DNA of 64,000 nt from Botryobacter ruber (GCF_003347595.2 NZ_QCZK02000060.1:1-64000); one strand, 5' to 3'; shown: positions 50,235-60,275, numbered from the stretch's first letter. Numbers and translations: made by a program. Notes: a model not told the origin generated them from the letters alone.

Positions 50235-51863
50235 TTACTTCTTCTTCCGCTGCCTGTCATACTCCTGCAGCTGCGCAAATGGAACTACGTCGGCGTGTTC
50301 GGCCCAGGCATCGTACAGCTTTGCCAGTTCCTGCACCTTTTCAGGATATTTGGAACTTAGGTCATTCAGTTCCGAGCGATCGGTTTTCATGTTGTAGAGT
50401 GCCCATTGATTTTCCGGGAAAATGGAAACAAGTTTCCAGTCGCCCTGGCGAACGGCACGGTTGCCTTCGTGCTCGAAGAATATTTCTTTATGCCCTGCCC
50501 ATTTTTTACCATTGAACAAAGGCACCAGGCTGGTACCTTCCATGGGTTTAATAGGATGCCCCTTGTATTTGGTTGGGTACTCCACTCCTGCCAGTTCCAG
50601 GCTGGTGGTCATCAGGTCGATGATATGCGCCGGTTGGTGGTTGACGGTGTTTGGCTTAATGCGACCCGGGAAATAAGCGATAAACGGTGTGGAAATGCCC
50701 CCTTCGTGTACCATGTGCTTGTACTTCCGGAAAGGCGAATTGCTAACATTGGCTCCTTCGTATTCGTAGGCGGTAAAGGAAGTCGGGTCGCTCGACGGTT
50801 TTTTGCTGGCTTCGAGAATTTCCTGCGTGAACCCCGGACCGTCGATGTCTTCGTAACTGCCGCCGTTATCCGACAGGAACAGTATGATCGTATTTTTGTC
50901 TGCCCCGGTTTCTTTCAGCTTCTGAAGCAGTTTCCCAATGTTCTGGTCCATGCGGTCGACCATGGCAGCATATACCGCCATTTTTTCATCCCAGCGCAGT
51001 TGCTGCTCTTTGGTAAGTGATTCCCAGGCCGGCACATGCTCATCACGCGGCGAAAGCTGAGTGCCTTTCGGAATCATGCCCATGCGCTGCAGGCGCTCGA
51101 ACCGCTCCTGGCGCAGCTTATCCCAACCTTTCATGTACTTGCCTTTGTACCTGGCAATATCCTGCGGCAAGGCATGCAGCGGCCAGTGTGGTGCCGTATA
51201 GGCCATGTACAGGAAGAAAGGTTTGTCTTTGGCCTTGCTTTCTTCCACAAATTTCAGGGCAAAATCGGTATAGGCATCCGTAGCATAAAACCCCTCTCCT
51301 GGCGAATACTCCTCATCGTTCAGCGCATAGGTCAGCTTCTGGTTTGGCCGGTACGGGCGGTTTCCGAAGTAGCTGTTGGCGCCATCCAGCAAGCCAAAGT
51401 ATTTGTCAAACCCCTGCCGCACAGGCCAGTGCTCCGGGCGGGCGTTCAGGTGCCATTTACCGGTCATCAGGGTGCTGTAGCCTCCCTCCTTCAGCGCTTC
51501 GGCAATGGTTACGCAGCTGTCGCTGAGCATGCCGCTGTAGGCTGGTATGTCCCGTTCGTTCACCATGTGCCCCACCCCTGCCTGGTGCGGATACAGCCCG
51601 GTTAGCAGCGACGCACGGGTCGGACAGCAGCGGGAAGCGTTGTAGAACTGCGTCATTTTCAGGCCGCCTTTTGCCAGGGCATCCAGGTTGGGCGTTGCTA
51701 TTTCGGAGCCGAAACAGCCAATGTCGGAATAGCCCATGTCATCGGCAAGAATGATCACGATGTTGGGTTTGGTTTGCGGCGGGGTCTGGCTCACCAGGAG
51801 CCCGGTTGCCAGCAAGAGAGACAGGTTGAGAATACGTTTCTTTATCATAAGCTTTTTAAGCAT
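50235..51863 (-). CDS. Exported arylsulfatase-type sulfatase
   Basis: A 542-residue secreted sulfatase. A signal peptide covers about residues 6-26. Metal-binding DD is at 41-42 (ILADDMGYSDIGCFG). The formylglycine motif is CCPTR (Cys79 as the modified residue, Pro81, Arg83), followed by ASLLTGLYPHQAG. It needs a sulfatase-maturing enzyme, not present in this window. Substrate sulfate esters cannot be deduced. It is isolated, with no polysaccharide-utilisation genes around. The true start may be the Met at residue 6 or 7 of this frame. Confidence 0.9.
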   Translation of the reverse strand: MLKKLMIKKRILNLSLLLATGLLVSQTPPQTKPNIVIILADDMGYSDIGCFGSEIATPNLDALAKGGLKMTQFYNASRCCPTRASLLTGLYPHQAGVGHMVNERDIPAYSGMLSDSCVTIAEALKEGGYSTLMTGKWHLNARPEHWPVRQGFDKYFGLLDGANSYFGNRPYRPNQKLTYALNDEEYSPGEGFYATDAYTDFALKFVEESKAKDKPFFLYMAYTAPHWPLHALPQDIARYKGKYMKGWDKLRQERFERLQRMGMIPKGTQLSPRDEHVPAWESLTKEQQLRWDEKMAVYAAMVDRMDQNIGKLLQKLKETGADKNTIILFLSDNGGSYEDIDGPGFTQEILEASKKPSSDPTSFTAYEYEGANVSNSPFRKYKHMVHEGGISTPFIAYFPGRIKPNTVNHQPAHIIDLMTTSLELAGVEYPTKYKGHPIKPMEGTSLVPLFNGKKWAGHKEIFFEHEGNRAVRQGDWKLVSIFPENQWALYNMKTDRSELNDLSSKYPEKVQELAKLYDAWAEHADVVPFAQLQEYDRQRKKK

Positions 51864-52034
51864 TGCTCCAGTTTACCCAGCTTAATAATTAAATGGCTGG
51901 ATAGGAGCCTTTCTGTAATTTCTGAAATTTTGCCGTTTGTACAATACCGGTCCTGCAAACTAACGAACAATTGCGAAGGAATCTATCCTGTGCTACCATG
52001 ACCATAGCCATAGCTTGGCAGTAGGCAGGAAAAG

Positions 52035-52065
52035 TTTACTGCTCCTGCCACCACAGCCGCTGCAC
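52035..52065 (-). repeat. DR30 dispersed repeat copy
   Basis: TTTACTGCTCCTGCCACC then ACAGCCGCTGCAC, identical to the copy near 35386 over the shared 33 bp. Confidence 0.85.
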
Positions 52066-52118
52066 ATCTTCGTAAACCGAAATGCAAAGCCAACAGCTTT
52101 AAGATCTTTTGGCAGAAA

Positions 52119-52151
52119 CAAAAAAGGAAGCATTTCTGCTTCCCTTTTTTG
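52119..52151 (-). terminator. Terminator of the TPR gene
   Basis: AAAAAAGGAAGCA and TGCTTCCCTTTTTT form a long stem with A/T tails on both sides, 20 bp past the TPR gene stop on the minus strand. It can also work in the other direction. Confidence 0.8.
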
Positions 52152-52170
52152 TTCTGGTGTCTTAGTTAAA

Positions 52171-53304
52171 TTATTCGCCTAACAGCTTGTTCATACGGGC
52201 AGCGTCGGCTTTACGGTCCAGGCGGGTATACACGCGCATCAGGTTCTGGATAGTTGCCGCATCTTCCGGCTGAATTCTGTGGGCTGCCTCAAAAAATGGC
52301 AACGAAGCTTCGAAGTGTTTCTTCGCTTCAGCCTCTAATGGTTTACCTTTTTTCTGGTAAGTGGCATAATCCATTTTGGCAGCTTTGTTAAACAGGTCGG
52401 ATGCCTTGTTGTATTCAATAACGCCTAAGTTATAAAAAGCGTCGAAGTTATTCGGATCTACTTCGGTTGCTTTTTTGTAGCTCTGGTAAGCACCATCAAA
52501 ATCTTTCCTGCGCTCCTGCAGTGTACCTAACACCGCATACAGGCTGGCGTTATTCGGGTCGGCGGCAATGGCTTTCTCCAGTTTGGCATAGGCCTCGTCG
52601 CCACGATTCTGCGCAAGTAAGATTCTCAGTTCTTCCTGCATCAGGAATACGCTGTTCGGGTGCTCTTTCAAACCTTGTTGTACCACAGCCAGAATTTCAT
52701 CATCCTTTGCCTCTAACGAATTCATCAGCTGGATTTTGGCCTTGTAAACAGACTCTTTTTTGTGGCCCATTTCCAGCAGCTTGTCGTAATGCTTGAGGGC
52801 CTCTTTATAATCACCTTTACCCGTAGAAGCCATGGCTGAATAAAGCACCACGGTAGTATCTTTCGGACTAACTTTGTGTGCAAATTCGTACTTTTCAAGC
52901 GCCTTGTCCCACTCCTGGTTGTTGTGGAATTCTACAGCCTGGTTGAAAGTCTGACCATACAACAGGTTTAGTCTTTCCGGCACCTGCTTTCCGTATTCGC
53001 CACTTTTGCCATCCAGCTCCAGCGTTTTGTTAAAAGACTCCAGGGCAATATTGAAGGTTTCGTCGGTTACATTTTTGCCATAAACCGGGTTACCGATCAT
53101 GTCCTGGTAAATAACACCGCGGTAAAACCAGGTCTTGGCTTTATCCTTGGTTTTCTTATGTTCGATTGCCTTGTCGATGTCGGCCTGTGCTTTGTCTAAA
53201 ACGCCACTTTTGTGGTTAAGCACAGCGCTGTTCACGGCTGAGTTCTGAGCCACAGCAACCTGAATACTCGCGGCTGCCAGGGCTGTTAAAAGTACTTTTT
53301 TCAT
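52171..53304 (-). CDS. Exported TPR-repeat protein
   Basis: A 377-residue protein with a signal peptide (MKKVLLTALAAASIQVAVA) and about seven tetratricopeptide repeats across the rest, e.g. KALEKYEFAHKVSPKDTTVV, KLEKAIAADPNNASLYAVLG and SYKKATEVDPNNFDAFYNLG. It probably serves as a periplasmic scaffold. It has its own terminator and lies just downstream of gyrA in the same direction. Confidence 0.85.
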   Translation of the reverse strand: MKKVLLTALAAASIQVAVAQNSAVNSAVLNHKSGVLDKAQADIDKAIEHKKTKDKAKTWFYRGVIYQDMIGNPVYGKNVTDETFNIALESFNKTLELDGKSGEYGKQVPERLNLLYGQTFNQAVEFHNNQEWDKALEKYEFAHKVSPKDTTVVLYSAMASTGKGDYKEALKHYDKLLEMGHKKESVYKAKIQLMNSLEAKDDEILAVVQQGLKEHPNSVFLMQEELRILLAQNRGDEAYAKLEKAIAADPNNASLYAVLGTLQERRKDFDGAYQSYKKATEVDPNNFDAFYNLGVIEYNKASDLFNKAAKMDYATYQKKGKPLEAEAKKHFEASLPFFEAAHRIQPEDAATIQNLMRVYTRLDRKADAARMNKLLGE

Positions 53305-53406
53305 ACTTGTTTCAGGATAGTTGGTTTATTTTATGTTGGTTATTATCTGTAAACGTAAAAAAAGCAGCAGATAATTCCCATGATTTTTAAAACTGATCTT
53401 TATCAT

Positions 53407-55986
53407 TTATTCCGTATCTGCCAGATCTTCCGGCAAATCATCCGCATCTTCTACCGGTGGCTGTTCCGGATCGATCATATCGTCGGGCTGCAACGAATCT
53501 TCCGGTTTTAGTTCTGACTCCAGCAGTACTACCTCTTCTTCGTCTTCTTTATCCACTTTCGCCACCGACGAAATCATGTCGCCTTCGTTTATTTTGATCA
53601 GGCGCACACCCTGCGTGGCACGTCCGATGGTTCTGATTTCAGAAACACGCAGGCGGATGGTGATGCCCGAACGGTTAATGATCATCAGATCGTCGCCGTC
53701 TACCACGCCTTTTATGGCTACCAGTTTTCCTGTTTTTTCCGTTACGTTCAGCGTTTTCACACCTTTACCGCCACGGTTGGTAATGCGGTATTCTTCCAGT
53801 TTGGAGCGTTTGCCAAAGCCGGTTTCCGATACTACCAACAGATCGGTGCTCTCATCATTTACACAAACCATGCCAACCACCTTGTCATCCGGACCAGCCA
53901 GTGTTACCCCCCTTACGCCTGCCGCGTTACGGCCCATCGGCCTTACCTGGCTTTCGTTAAAACGGATGGCTCTGCCCGATTCCAGCGCGATTATCACTTC
54001 GGTATTGCCGGTGGTTAACTGCACATCCAGCAGCCTGTCGCCTTCGTTTATGGTGATGGCGTTGATACCGTTGGCTCTCGGACGGGAATAGGCTTCGAGC
54101 ACGGTTTTTTTGATGGTGCCCTGCTCGGTACAGAATACCAGGTTGTGGTTCAGGATAAAGTCCTGGTTCTTCAGGTCGTGTACATTGATAACGGCACGCA
54201 CCTTGTCGTCTTTCTCGATGTTGATGAGGTTCTGAATAGCGCGGCCTTTGGTAGTTTTGCCGCCTTCCGGAATTTCGTAAACCTTCATCCAGAACACCTT
54301 GCCAAACTCCGTGAAAAACATCATGTGGTGGTGCGTGTTGGCGATAAAGATGTGCTCCGTGAAATCGCTTTCCTTGGACGCGGCCACGCCCCGGGAGCCT
54401 ACGCCGCCACGACTCTGGCTGCGGTACTCGCTTAAGGAAGTGCGCTTAATGTAGCCTTCATGCGAAATGGTAATCACCATGTTCTCTTCCGGGATCATGT
54501 CTTCATAGGAAATATCCCCGGTCGAAGCTTCGATGCTGGTACGGCGCTCGTCGCCATACCGTTCCCGGATCTCGGTGAGTTCGTCTTTGATGATCTGCAT
54601 GCGCAGGCCTTCGTTGGACAAGACTTCGTTCAGGTGGTCGATCAGCTTCATGATCTCCTGGTATTCCTGCTGAATCTTGTCGCGCTCCAGGCCGGTGAGG
54701 CGCTGCAGACGCATGTCCAGGATGGCGCGGGCCTGAATTTCGCTCAGGTTGAAGCGTTCGATCAAGCCATTGCGGGCAATTTCCGGATCGCGCGAAGAAC
54801 GGATCAGGTTGATAACTTCGTCCAGGTTATCGAGGGCGATCAGCAAGCCTTCGAGGATGTGCGCACGTTTTTTAGCTTCGTCCAGCTCAAACTGCGTTCT
54901 TCGTACAACTACCTCGTGCCGGTGATCTACAAAGTGCCTGATCTGGTCTTTCAGGTTCAGCGTCATCGGGCGGCCGCCTACCAGCGCTACGTTGTTCACC
55001 CCGAACGAAGACTGCAGCTGCGTGTACTTGTACAGGTTGTTGAGCACCACATTCGGAATAGCATCGCGCTTCAGGTCATACACAATGCGCAGGCCGTCGC
55101 GGTCCGATTCGTCGCGCATGTCGGCGATGCCTTCAATTTTCTTTTCGTTGATAAGCGCGGCGGTTTTCTCGATCATGGAGGCTTTGTTCACCATGTACGG
55201 AATCTCCGTCACGATAATCTGCTCTTTGCCGCTGGCAGAAGTTTCGAAATTGGCACGGGCACGCATCAGCACACGTCCGCGGCCGGTTTCGAAAGCTGCT
55301 TTTACGCCATCGTACCCGTAGATGATACCACCGGTCGGGAAGTCGGGCGCTTTGATATAGTCCATAAGTTCCGCAATGGTAATTTCGCGGTTGTCGATGT
55401 AGGCGATAATGCCGTTCACTACTTCGGTCAGGTTGTGCGGCGCCATGTTGGTAGCCATACCCACTGCAATACCGGAAGTACCGTTGATGAGCAGGTTCGG
55501 AATTTTAGCCGGCATCACCGACGGCTCTTTCAGGGAGTCGTCGAAGTTCGGTACAAAGTCTACGGTATTTTTTTCCAGGTCAGCCAACAGCTCGTCAGCA
55601 ATACGCTTGAGGCGTGCTTCGGTATAACGCATGGCAGCCGGCGAATCGCCGTCGATGGAGCCGTAGTTTCCCTGCCCGTCTACCAGCGGGTAGCGCAACG
55701 ACCACTCCTGGGCCATCCGCACCATGGTGTCGTACACGGAGGAGTCGCCGTGCGGGTGGTATTTTCCTAATACCTCTCCCACGATCCTGGCCGATTTTTT
55801 ATAAGCTTTATTATAAGATACCCCCAGTTCAGACATACCGTAGAGCACGCGGCGGTGCACCGGCTTTAGTCCGTCTCTGACATCGGGTAAGGCTCTTGAA
55901 ATGATGACAGACATTGAATAATCGATGTATGCTCCCCGCATTTCATCTTCAATGTTGATCGGAATTATTCGTTCGCCTTCTATCAT
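53407..55986 (-). CDS. gyrA: DNA gyrase subunit A
   Basis: An 859-residue type II topoisomerase subunit. The active-site tyrosine is Tyr121 in AAMRYTEARL. The quinolone-resistance region reads HPHGDSSVYDTMV, with Ser82 and Asp86 as in susceptible strains. The C-terminal beta-pinwheel contains the GyrA box in the form QSRGGVG. A long acidic tail (EDEEEVVLLESELKPEDSL and on) follows. It breaks and rejoins DNA to introduce negative supercoils. Confidence 0.97.
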   Translation of the reverse strand: MIEGERIIPINIEDEMRGAYIDYSMSVIISRALPDVRDGLKPVHRRVLYGMSELGVSYNKAYKKSARIVGEVLGKYHPHGDSSVYDTMVRMAQEWSLRYPLVDGQGNYGSIDGDSPAAMRYTEARLKRIADELLADLEKNTVDFVPNFDDSLKEPSVMPAKIPNLLINGTSGIAVGMATNMAPHNLTEVVNGIIAYIDNREITIAELMDYIKAPDFPTGGIIYGYDGVKAAFETGRGRVLMRARANFETSASGKEQIIVTEIPYMVNKASMIEKTAALINEKKIEGIADMRDESDRDGLRIVYDLKRDAIPNVVLNNLYKYTQLQSSFGVNNVALVGGRPMTLNLKDQIRHFVDHRHEVVVRRTQFELDEAKKRAHILEGLLIALDNLDEVINLIRSSRDPEIARNGLIERFNLSEIQARAILDMRLQRLTGLERDKIQQEYQEIMKLIDHLNEVLSNEGLRMQIIKDELTEIRERYGDERRTSIEASTGDISYEDMIPEENMVITISHEGYIKRTSLSEYRSQSRGGVGSRGVAASKESDFTEHIFIANTHHHMMFFTEFGKVFWMKVYEIPEGGKTTKGRAIQNLINIEKDDKVRAVINVHDLKNQDFILNHNLVFCTEQGTIKKTVLEAYSRPRANGINAITINEGDRLLDVQLTTGNTEVIIALESGRAIRFNESQVRPMGRNAAGVRGVTLAGPDDKVVGMVCVNDESTDLLVVSETGFGKRSKLEEYRITNRGGKGVKTLNVTEKTGKLVAIKGVVDGDDLMIINRSGITIRLRVSEIRTIGRATQGVRLIKINEGDMISSVAKVDKEDEEEVVLLESELKPEDSLQPDDMIDPEQPPVEDADDLPEDLADTE

Positions 55987-56062
55987 ACGTGGTTTCTAAA
56001 AGTGTATATGAATGGTTGTTAATTTGATAAGCAATTTATGGAAAAAAGACTATATAGCATAA

Positions 56063-56311
56063 CTACTTTGTTTTATTCTTGCTCTTGCTGTGGCGTTTTT
56101 TGGTTGGTTCGCCCTCTATTTTTGGCACCTTCTCCCCCATTTTCGGATTCTGCTTTTTCCAGAACGGCTGTCCGCGGAATTCGCTCTCGCCATGCGGGTG
56201 CACCATGCGCACCTGGCAGGAAGAAATAGGACACATCGGCTTGCAGGAAGTGATAAGGGAAAAGAAAAGAATTGTAAAGCAGAATGTTAAGAGTAGTCGG
56301 GTAATCTTCAT
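56063..56311 (-). CDS. Small lipoprotein of Hymenobacteraceae type
   Basis: An 82-residue protein with a lipoprotein signal ending SLITSC (Cys23). A short Cys-containing conserved segment, KPMCPISSCQVRMVHPHG, is followed by FRGQPFWKKQNPKMGEKVP and a Lys/Ser-rich tail. I recall similar small lipoproteins in this bacterial group. The function is unknown. Confidence 0.65.
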   Translation of the reverse strand: MKITRLLLTFCFTILFFSLITSCKPMCPISSCQVRMVHPHGESEFRGQPFWKKQNPKMGEKVPKIEGEPTKKRHSKSKNKTK

Positions 56312-56436
56312 GAATTTCCGGATAATTTAAATGGCCTTCCAGGGTTGCTTTTCAGAAAAGCCCAATTAAGCAAAAGTACACATTTTTACACTCATTTACC
56401 AGTTATATCAGCTTTCTTTACTGGGTCAGCTGTCTT

Positions 56437-57213
56437 TTACTGTGGATGAAAACCATTGATGGTAAAGCCCCCGTCCACGGCCAGGCACTGCCCGGTAATG
56501 TAAGCTGCGGCAGGCATGCAAAGGAAAGCCGTGGCGCCGGCCACATCTTCCGGTTTTCCCACCTGCCGCATTGGAGTGCGACTAACAACAGCTTCCATAA
56601 AGGGCTCGTTCTGCAATACAGTTTGCGCCAGGGGCGTGCTGATGTACCAGGGCGCAATGGCATTCACGCGTATACCGTCCGGGGCCCATTCGGCCGCCAG
56701 GTTTCGCGTAAGTTGTATTAAAGCTGCTTTGGTCATGCCATACACCGCACCGGTACGCACGTGGGTTAAGCCGGCCACTGAACTTATCTGCACAATATTC
56801 CCCTGTTCCGACACTTTGAGCAGCGGGTAAAACAGCCTGCTCAGCTCAAATGCCGAGACCAGGTTGGTGTTCATGATAAATTCATATTCGGCAGGTTTGT
56901 AGTCGATGGTCGCTTTGCGGATGTTGGTACCGGCATTGTTGACGAGGATATCCAGTTTGCCCCATTGCTTTTGCACGTGCTCTACCAGGTAGCTGCGTTC
57001 GGTTGCTTCGCTTACATCGGCCTGCAGCACCGAGAGTCTTTCCGGAAACGTTGCGAGCAGTTGCTCCAGGTCTGCTTTTTTTCGGGCAACAGCCAGCACC
57101 TCGGCACCCAGCGCCACGAATTCTGCTACGATTGCAGCTCCAATACCTTTAGAACCACCTGTTACCACTGCTTTTTTACCGGTGAGCGTCCACCTGTTTT
57201 GCCTGTTCATCAT
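56437..57213 (-). CDS. SDR-family oxidoreductase (tropinone-reductase-like)
   Basis: A 258-residue short-chain dehydrogenase. The cofactor loop TGGSKGIGA lies near residues 18-26, with NNAGTN near 92, a catalytic serine in SSVAG, and the YGMTK Tyr-Lys pair. There is a second ATG three bases downstream of the start. It reduces an unknown carbonyl with NAD(P)H. It stands alone. Confidence 0.88.
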   Translation of the reverse strand: MMNRQNRWTLTGKKAVVTGGSKGIGAAIVAEFVALGAEVLAVARKKADLEQLLATFPERLSVLQADVSEATERSYLVEHVQKQWGKLDILVNNAGTNIRKATIDYKPAEYEFIMNTNLVSAFELSRLFYPLLKVSEQGNIVQISSVAGLTHVRTGAVYGMTKAALIQLTRNLAAEWAPDGIRVNAIAPWYISTPLAQTVLQNEPFMEAVVSRTPMRQVGKPEDVAGATAFLCMPAAAYITGQCLAVDGGFTINGFHPQ

Positions 57214-57393
57214 AAAACGTTTTTTTGTTAAAAAAATACCACCTGGTTCGTTTGAAAACTACGCTGCCAGGCATTTATCTTTCACCATACGAAAAGCAGC
57301 TGCACCTGTGTTCTTACCCTCCGGCGCTCCTCCTGCCAAAACGTTGAAGTACTTAAAAAATTATGAAAGGCCTGGGACGTCGTGATTTTTCCT

Positions 57394-57424
57394 GAGCAGA
57401 GGCTATGGTGACTGCAGCAGCAAA
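57394..57424 (+). repeat. DR30 dispersed repeat copy
   Basis: GAGCAGAGGCTATGG then TGACTGCAGCAGCAAA, between the SDR gene and the YdjM-like gene. Confidence 0.7.
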
Positions 57425-57454
57425 GAAAATCAGGCTGGTTGCGGCCGGACAACC

Positions 57455-58471
57455 CTACTCTTCTCCAGCCACTCTACCTAGAAAAGAGGTGAAGTAAGCC
57501 TTGTCTACCTTTGGCCGGTAGTTGATCATTTCGAACTGCAGATCTTCCTGCTTGTCCTGCCACACCTGGTATTTAAACACATAATGGCCGCCTTCGGTGC
57601 GCCAGCCGTCGAACTGCCCGAACCTAAGGTCATTCAGGACAATCCCCTTTTCAGTTTTTTCCACGGTGTAATAGCCTTTTGTTATCTCCAGCAGCCTCCG
57701 GAACTTCTGATTATTTTTGTAAGGCTCCACCAACTGCGCGTGGCGTGGTTCAAAGGCAAAGTCTACGTGCTGGGTGTCGTCAAGCAGCGAATAAAAGCCG
57801 GTATAGTAGCCGTCTTTTCCTGCTGCCGTCACGGTCCAGAGGATGGTGTTGAGGGGGGTGGGCTTGCTGATGTAGGACGTGTATTGGATCTGCTGTGCCT
57901 GCAGGCTCCGTTCAAAAACGCTGTTAACGTAGGTTTTGGCTGCAAACGAAAAAAGCAAATAAGCCGAACTGACAGCCAGTCCCCCATAATTCAGCCACTG
58001 TCTTTTGGGATTGAGGCGGTGATAAAACGCAGCAGCACCTACCAAAGCGATAAAAGGAACGGTATAAAAGGGATCTACCACGAAGATGTTGTAGAACGCG
58101 ACACCGTAATTACTGAATGGCCAGAAAAGCTGTGTACCCCAGGTAGTGAAGCTGTCGAGGAGGGCGTGGGTGGTAAAGCCCAGGAAGAACAGTAGAGTCC
58201 AGTCCCGGAAAGAGGCTTCGGAGTGGCGGTACAGCCGCCGGAGCAGCCAGCCCAGTAACGGAGAAACAACTAAGGCAAAGAGCACAGAATGGGTAACGGA
58301 CCGGTGAAAGCTTAACTCCTCCACCATCCCGAGCCACGGATTTGCCAGCACATCCAGGTCGGGAATGGTACCGGCAACAGCTCCCCAGACCAGCGCTTTG
58401 TTGCCAATCCGTTTCCCACAAACTGCCTCTCCTACCGATGCTCCCAGTACAATCTGCGTTAATGAATCCAT
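57455..58471 (-). CDS. YdjM-like (DUF457) membrane-bound metal-dependent hydrolase
   Basis: A 338-residue membrane protein. MDSLTQIVLGASVGEAV at the start, DLDVL near residue 38, HRSVTHSVLFAL near 56-67, and HALLDSFTTWGTQLFWPF carry the family's His/Asp pattern. Four or five membrane helices are followed by a soluble C-terminal half (residues 200-338). The biochemical activity of the family is not established. Confidence 0.85.
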   Translation of the reverse strand: MDSLTQIVLGASVGEAVCGKRIGNKALVWGAVAGTIPDLDVLANPWLGMVEELSFHRSVTHSVLFALVVSPLLGWLLRRLYRHSEASFRDWTLLFFLGFTTHALLDSFTTWGTQLFWPFSNYGVAFYNIFVVDPFYTVPFIALVGAAAFYHRLNPKRQWLNYGGLAVSSAYLLFSFAAKTYVNSVFERSLQAQQIQYTSYISKPTPLNTILWTVTAAGKDGYYTGFYSLLDDTQHVDFAFEPRHAQLVEPYKNNQKFRRLLEITKGYYTVEKTEKGIVLNDLRFGQFDGWRTEGGHYVFKYQVWQDKQEDLQFEMINYRPKVDKAYFTSFLGRVAGEE

Positions 58472-58565
58472 AGTTAATTCCGTTCAAAAAAAACCTTTAC
58501 TTTAACCACGGCCCGGGCGCAGGTATAAAGTAAAGGCAGGTTTGTTAGGATGTGTAAACAACCGG

Positions 58566-59732
58566 TTAGCCGATAATCGCCATCCGCTTAAATTCTTTTG
58601 TACGGTCGAAAAGGTAGCGGTAGGTGTGCAGCGTTTTGTGCACACGCCCGCCCACCTGTGTGGCGACGTTCATCATTTTCGGATTAAAATCTCCGATCCA
58701 GTTCATCTCGAAATCGGTGTAAGGAATAGCTGAATTGTTCTGCACCAGTTTTCCGGCTTCTACCACCATAGCCGACTCCACTCCTTTTTTCTGATGCTCC
58801 GGCACCACGCCAAACACCAGCCCGAACATGGCTTTGCAGGCCCCGCGCCAGCGGTGGAAGGCAAATTTCAGTTTCCCCCAGAAGTCCAGCTTGCCGTTCA
58901 CGTACTTAAAGAGCTGGTTAAGCTCGGGCAGCATGATAAAAAAGCAGACAGGCTCGTCTTTGTAGTAACCAAACCACACAATGCGCTCGTCCAGTACCGG
59001 CTTCAGGGTTTTCATGATGCCCATGGCCTGTGCTTCCGACATGCCTTTCACGCCTTCATGCTTCGTCCAGGCTTTGTTGTACACAATCCGGAAATCTTCG
59101 GCATATTTTTTCAGGTTCTTCTTGTCCATGTGCTGAAAACGGTAGTCCGGGTTGTTGAGCACGAGTTCTGCTTTGCGGTAAATTTCCGGGGCCAGCTTTT
59201 CTTCTACTTTCCTGAAATAGACAAATTGCTTGAAAAAAATCTCGAAGCCGTAGTTCTCGAACAGCTGCTGGTAATAGGGGTAGTTATAGTTCATGCCATA
59301 GGTAGGCGGATAAAACCCATCCACCAGCAGGCCCCACCACTTGTCGCGGTCGCCGAAATTGATGGGGCCGTCCATGGCCTCCATGCCGCGCTCCTGCAGC
59401 CAATCCCGGCAGGCATCTAAGAGCGTGTTGGCAGCAGCCTGGTCGTTGATGCATTCAAAAAATCCCATCCCGCCGGTAGGTTGCTCAAAGGTGTTGGCTG
59501 TTTTTTTATTGATAAAAGCAGCAACCCGGCCTATCGTTTTGCCAGAGCCGTCGCGCAAAAGCCACCGGACAGCTTCGCCGGTTTTCAGCAGCCTGTTCTT
59601 TTTCGGATCGAACACATCGTTTATGTCTTTGTCCAGCGGACGGATGAAGTTGGGGTCGTTCTTGTAGTGCTTCACCGGCATCATCAGAAATTCATGCGCC
59701 AGTTCCGGGGTGGTTACCTCTATCAGTTGCAT
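58566..59732 (-). CDS. GNAT-fold-like conserved protein
   Basis: A 388-residue soluble protein. MQLIEVTTPELAHEFLMMPV and DPNFIRPLDKDINDVFDPKKN begin an N-terminal acetyltransferase-like half. A second half has the conserved WFGYYKDEPVCFFIMLPE and GVVPEHQKKGVESAMVVEAG, a GNAT-like acetyl-CoA loop. It resembles a common uncharacterised family in Bacteroidota with tandem GNAT-like folds. The substrate is unknown. Confidence 0.75.
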   Translation of the reverse strand: MQLIEVTTPELAHEFLMMPVKHYKNDPNFIRPLDKDINDVFDPKKNRLLKTGEAVRWLLRDGSGKTIGRVAAFINKKTANTFEQPTGGMGFFECINDQAAANTLLDACRDWLQERGMEAMDGPINFGDRDKWWGLLVDGFYPPTYGMNYNYPYYQQLFENYGFEIFFKQFVYFRKVEEKLAPEIYRKAELVLNNPDYRFQHMDKKNLKKYAEDFRIVYNKAWTKHEGVKGMSEAQAMGIMKTLKPVLDERIVWFGYYKDEPVCFFIMLPELNQLFKYVNGKLDFWGKLKFAFHRWRGACKAMFGLVFGVVPEHQKKGVESAMVVEAGKLVQNNSAIPYTDFEMNWIGDFNPKMMNVATQVGGRVHKTLHTYRYLFDRTKEFKRMAIIG

Positions 59733-59821
59733 AGTAGTAGTTTGTGCGCTTCAAAATAAAGCATATTTCCCGTAATTACCTTAAAAGTAAGTAAACAGGC
59801 ATTTCAGAATTTGCTAAAAAC

Positions 59822-59855
59822 AACAAAGCCCTCAGCTTTCGCCGAAGGCTTTGTT
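59822..59855 (-). terminator. Terminator of tRNA-Thr copy 1
   Basis: AACAAAGCC (59822-59830) and GGCTTTGTT (59847-59855) form a 9-bp stem. On the minus strand it ends in GTTTTTAG, a few bases past the tRNA 3' end. Confidence 0.8.
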
Positions 59856-59864
59856 CTAAAAATG

Positions 59865-59937
<73 letters not shown>

Positions 59938-59971
59938 TTACTTATCGGGGTGCGTTATCTCTAACGCGTTG

Positions 59972-60001
59972 CAAAGGTAATATATGTTTTTTGAAATACA
60001 A
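59972..60001 (-). promoter_or_regulatory. Bacteroidota promoter of tRNA-Thr copy 1
   Basis: On the minus strand, TTG is followed by 19 bp and TACCTTTG, a perfect match to the TTG / TAnnTTTG consensus. Between it and the tRNA is a leader hairpin, GCGTTA-GAGA-TAACGC (59952-59967). Confidence 0.8.
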
Positions 60002-60015
60002 TAGGTAGAAGAAGA

Positions 60016-60127
60016 TTTTTTTGTCTGAATCACGGATTAGATGGATTACCCGGATTACACGGATTTTTTGTCTATGTTAATCTGTGTAATCTTTTAATCC
60101 GTCTAATCCGTGATTCAGACAAAAAAA
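60016..60127. repeat. 112-bp inverted-repeat element between tRNA-Thr copies
   Basis: Perfect 26-bp terminal inverted repeats (TTTTTTTGTCTGAATCACGG and on at 60016-60041, the complement at 60102-60127) enclose ATGGATTACCCGGATTACAC and similar repeated GGATTA words. There is no gene. It is a small non-autonomous element or hairpin repeat, placed between the promoter of copy 1 and the terminator of copy 2. Confidence 0.85.
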
Positions 60128-60159
60128 AAGCGCCTCCCGGATTTCCAGAAGGCGCTTTT
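60126..60159 (-). terminator. Terminator of tRNA-Thr copy 2
   Basis: AAAAGCGCCT and AGGCGCTTTT form a stem. On the minus strand it is followed by a run of nine T, part of which is shared with the inverted-repeat element. Confidence 0.8.
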
Positions 60160-60166
60160 GCTTGTG

Positions 60167-60239
<73 letters not shown>

Positions 60240-60275
60240 TTACTTTTTCGGGGTTGCTTTATTTCTAAAGCGTTG

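Larger units (their letters stand above)
51864..52170. other. Spacer with a DR30 copy and a terminator
   Basis: 307 bp between the sulfatase start and the TPR gene end. It holds one DR30 copy (52035-52065) and the terminator of the TPR gene. No gene is seen. Confidence 0.5.

Noticed and set aside
54460..55770. 436-codon frame antisense to gyrA
   Set aside because: A shadow of a strongly conserved gene with biased codons; no family resemblance.
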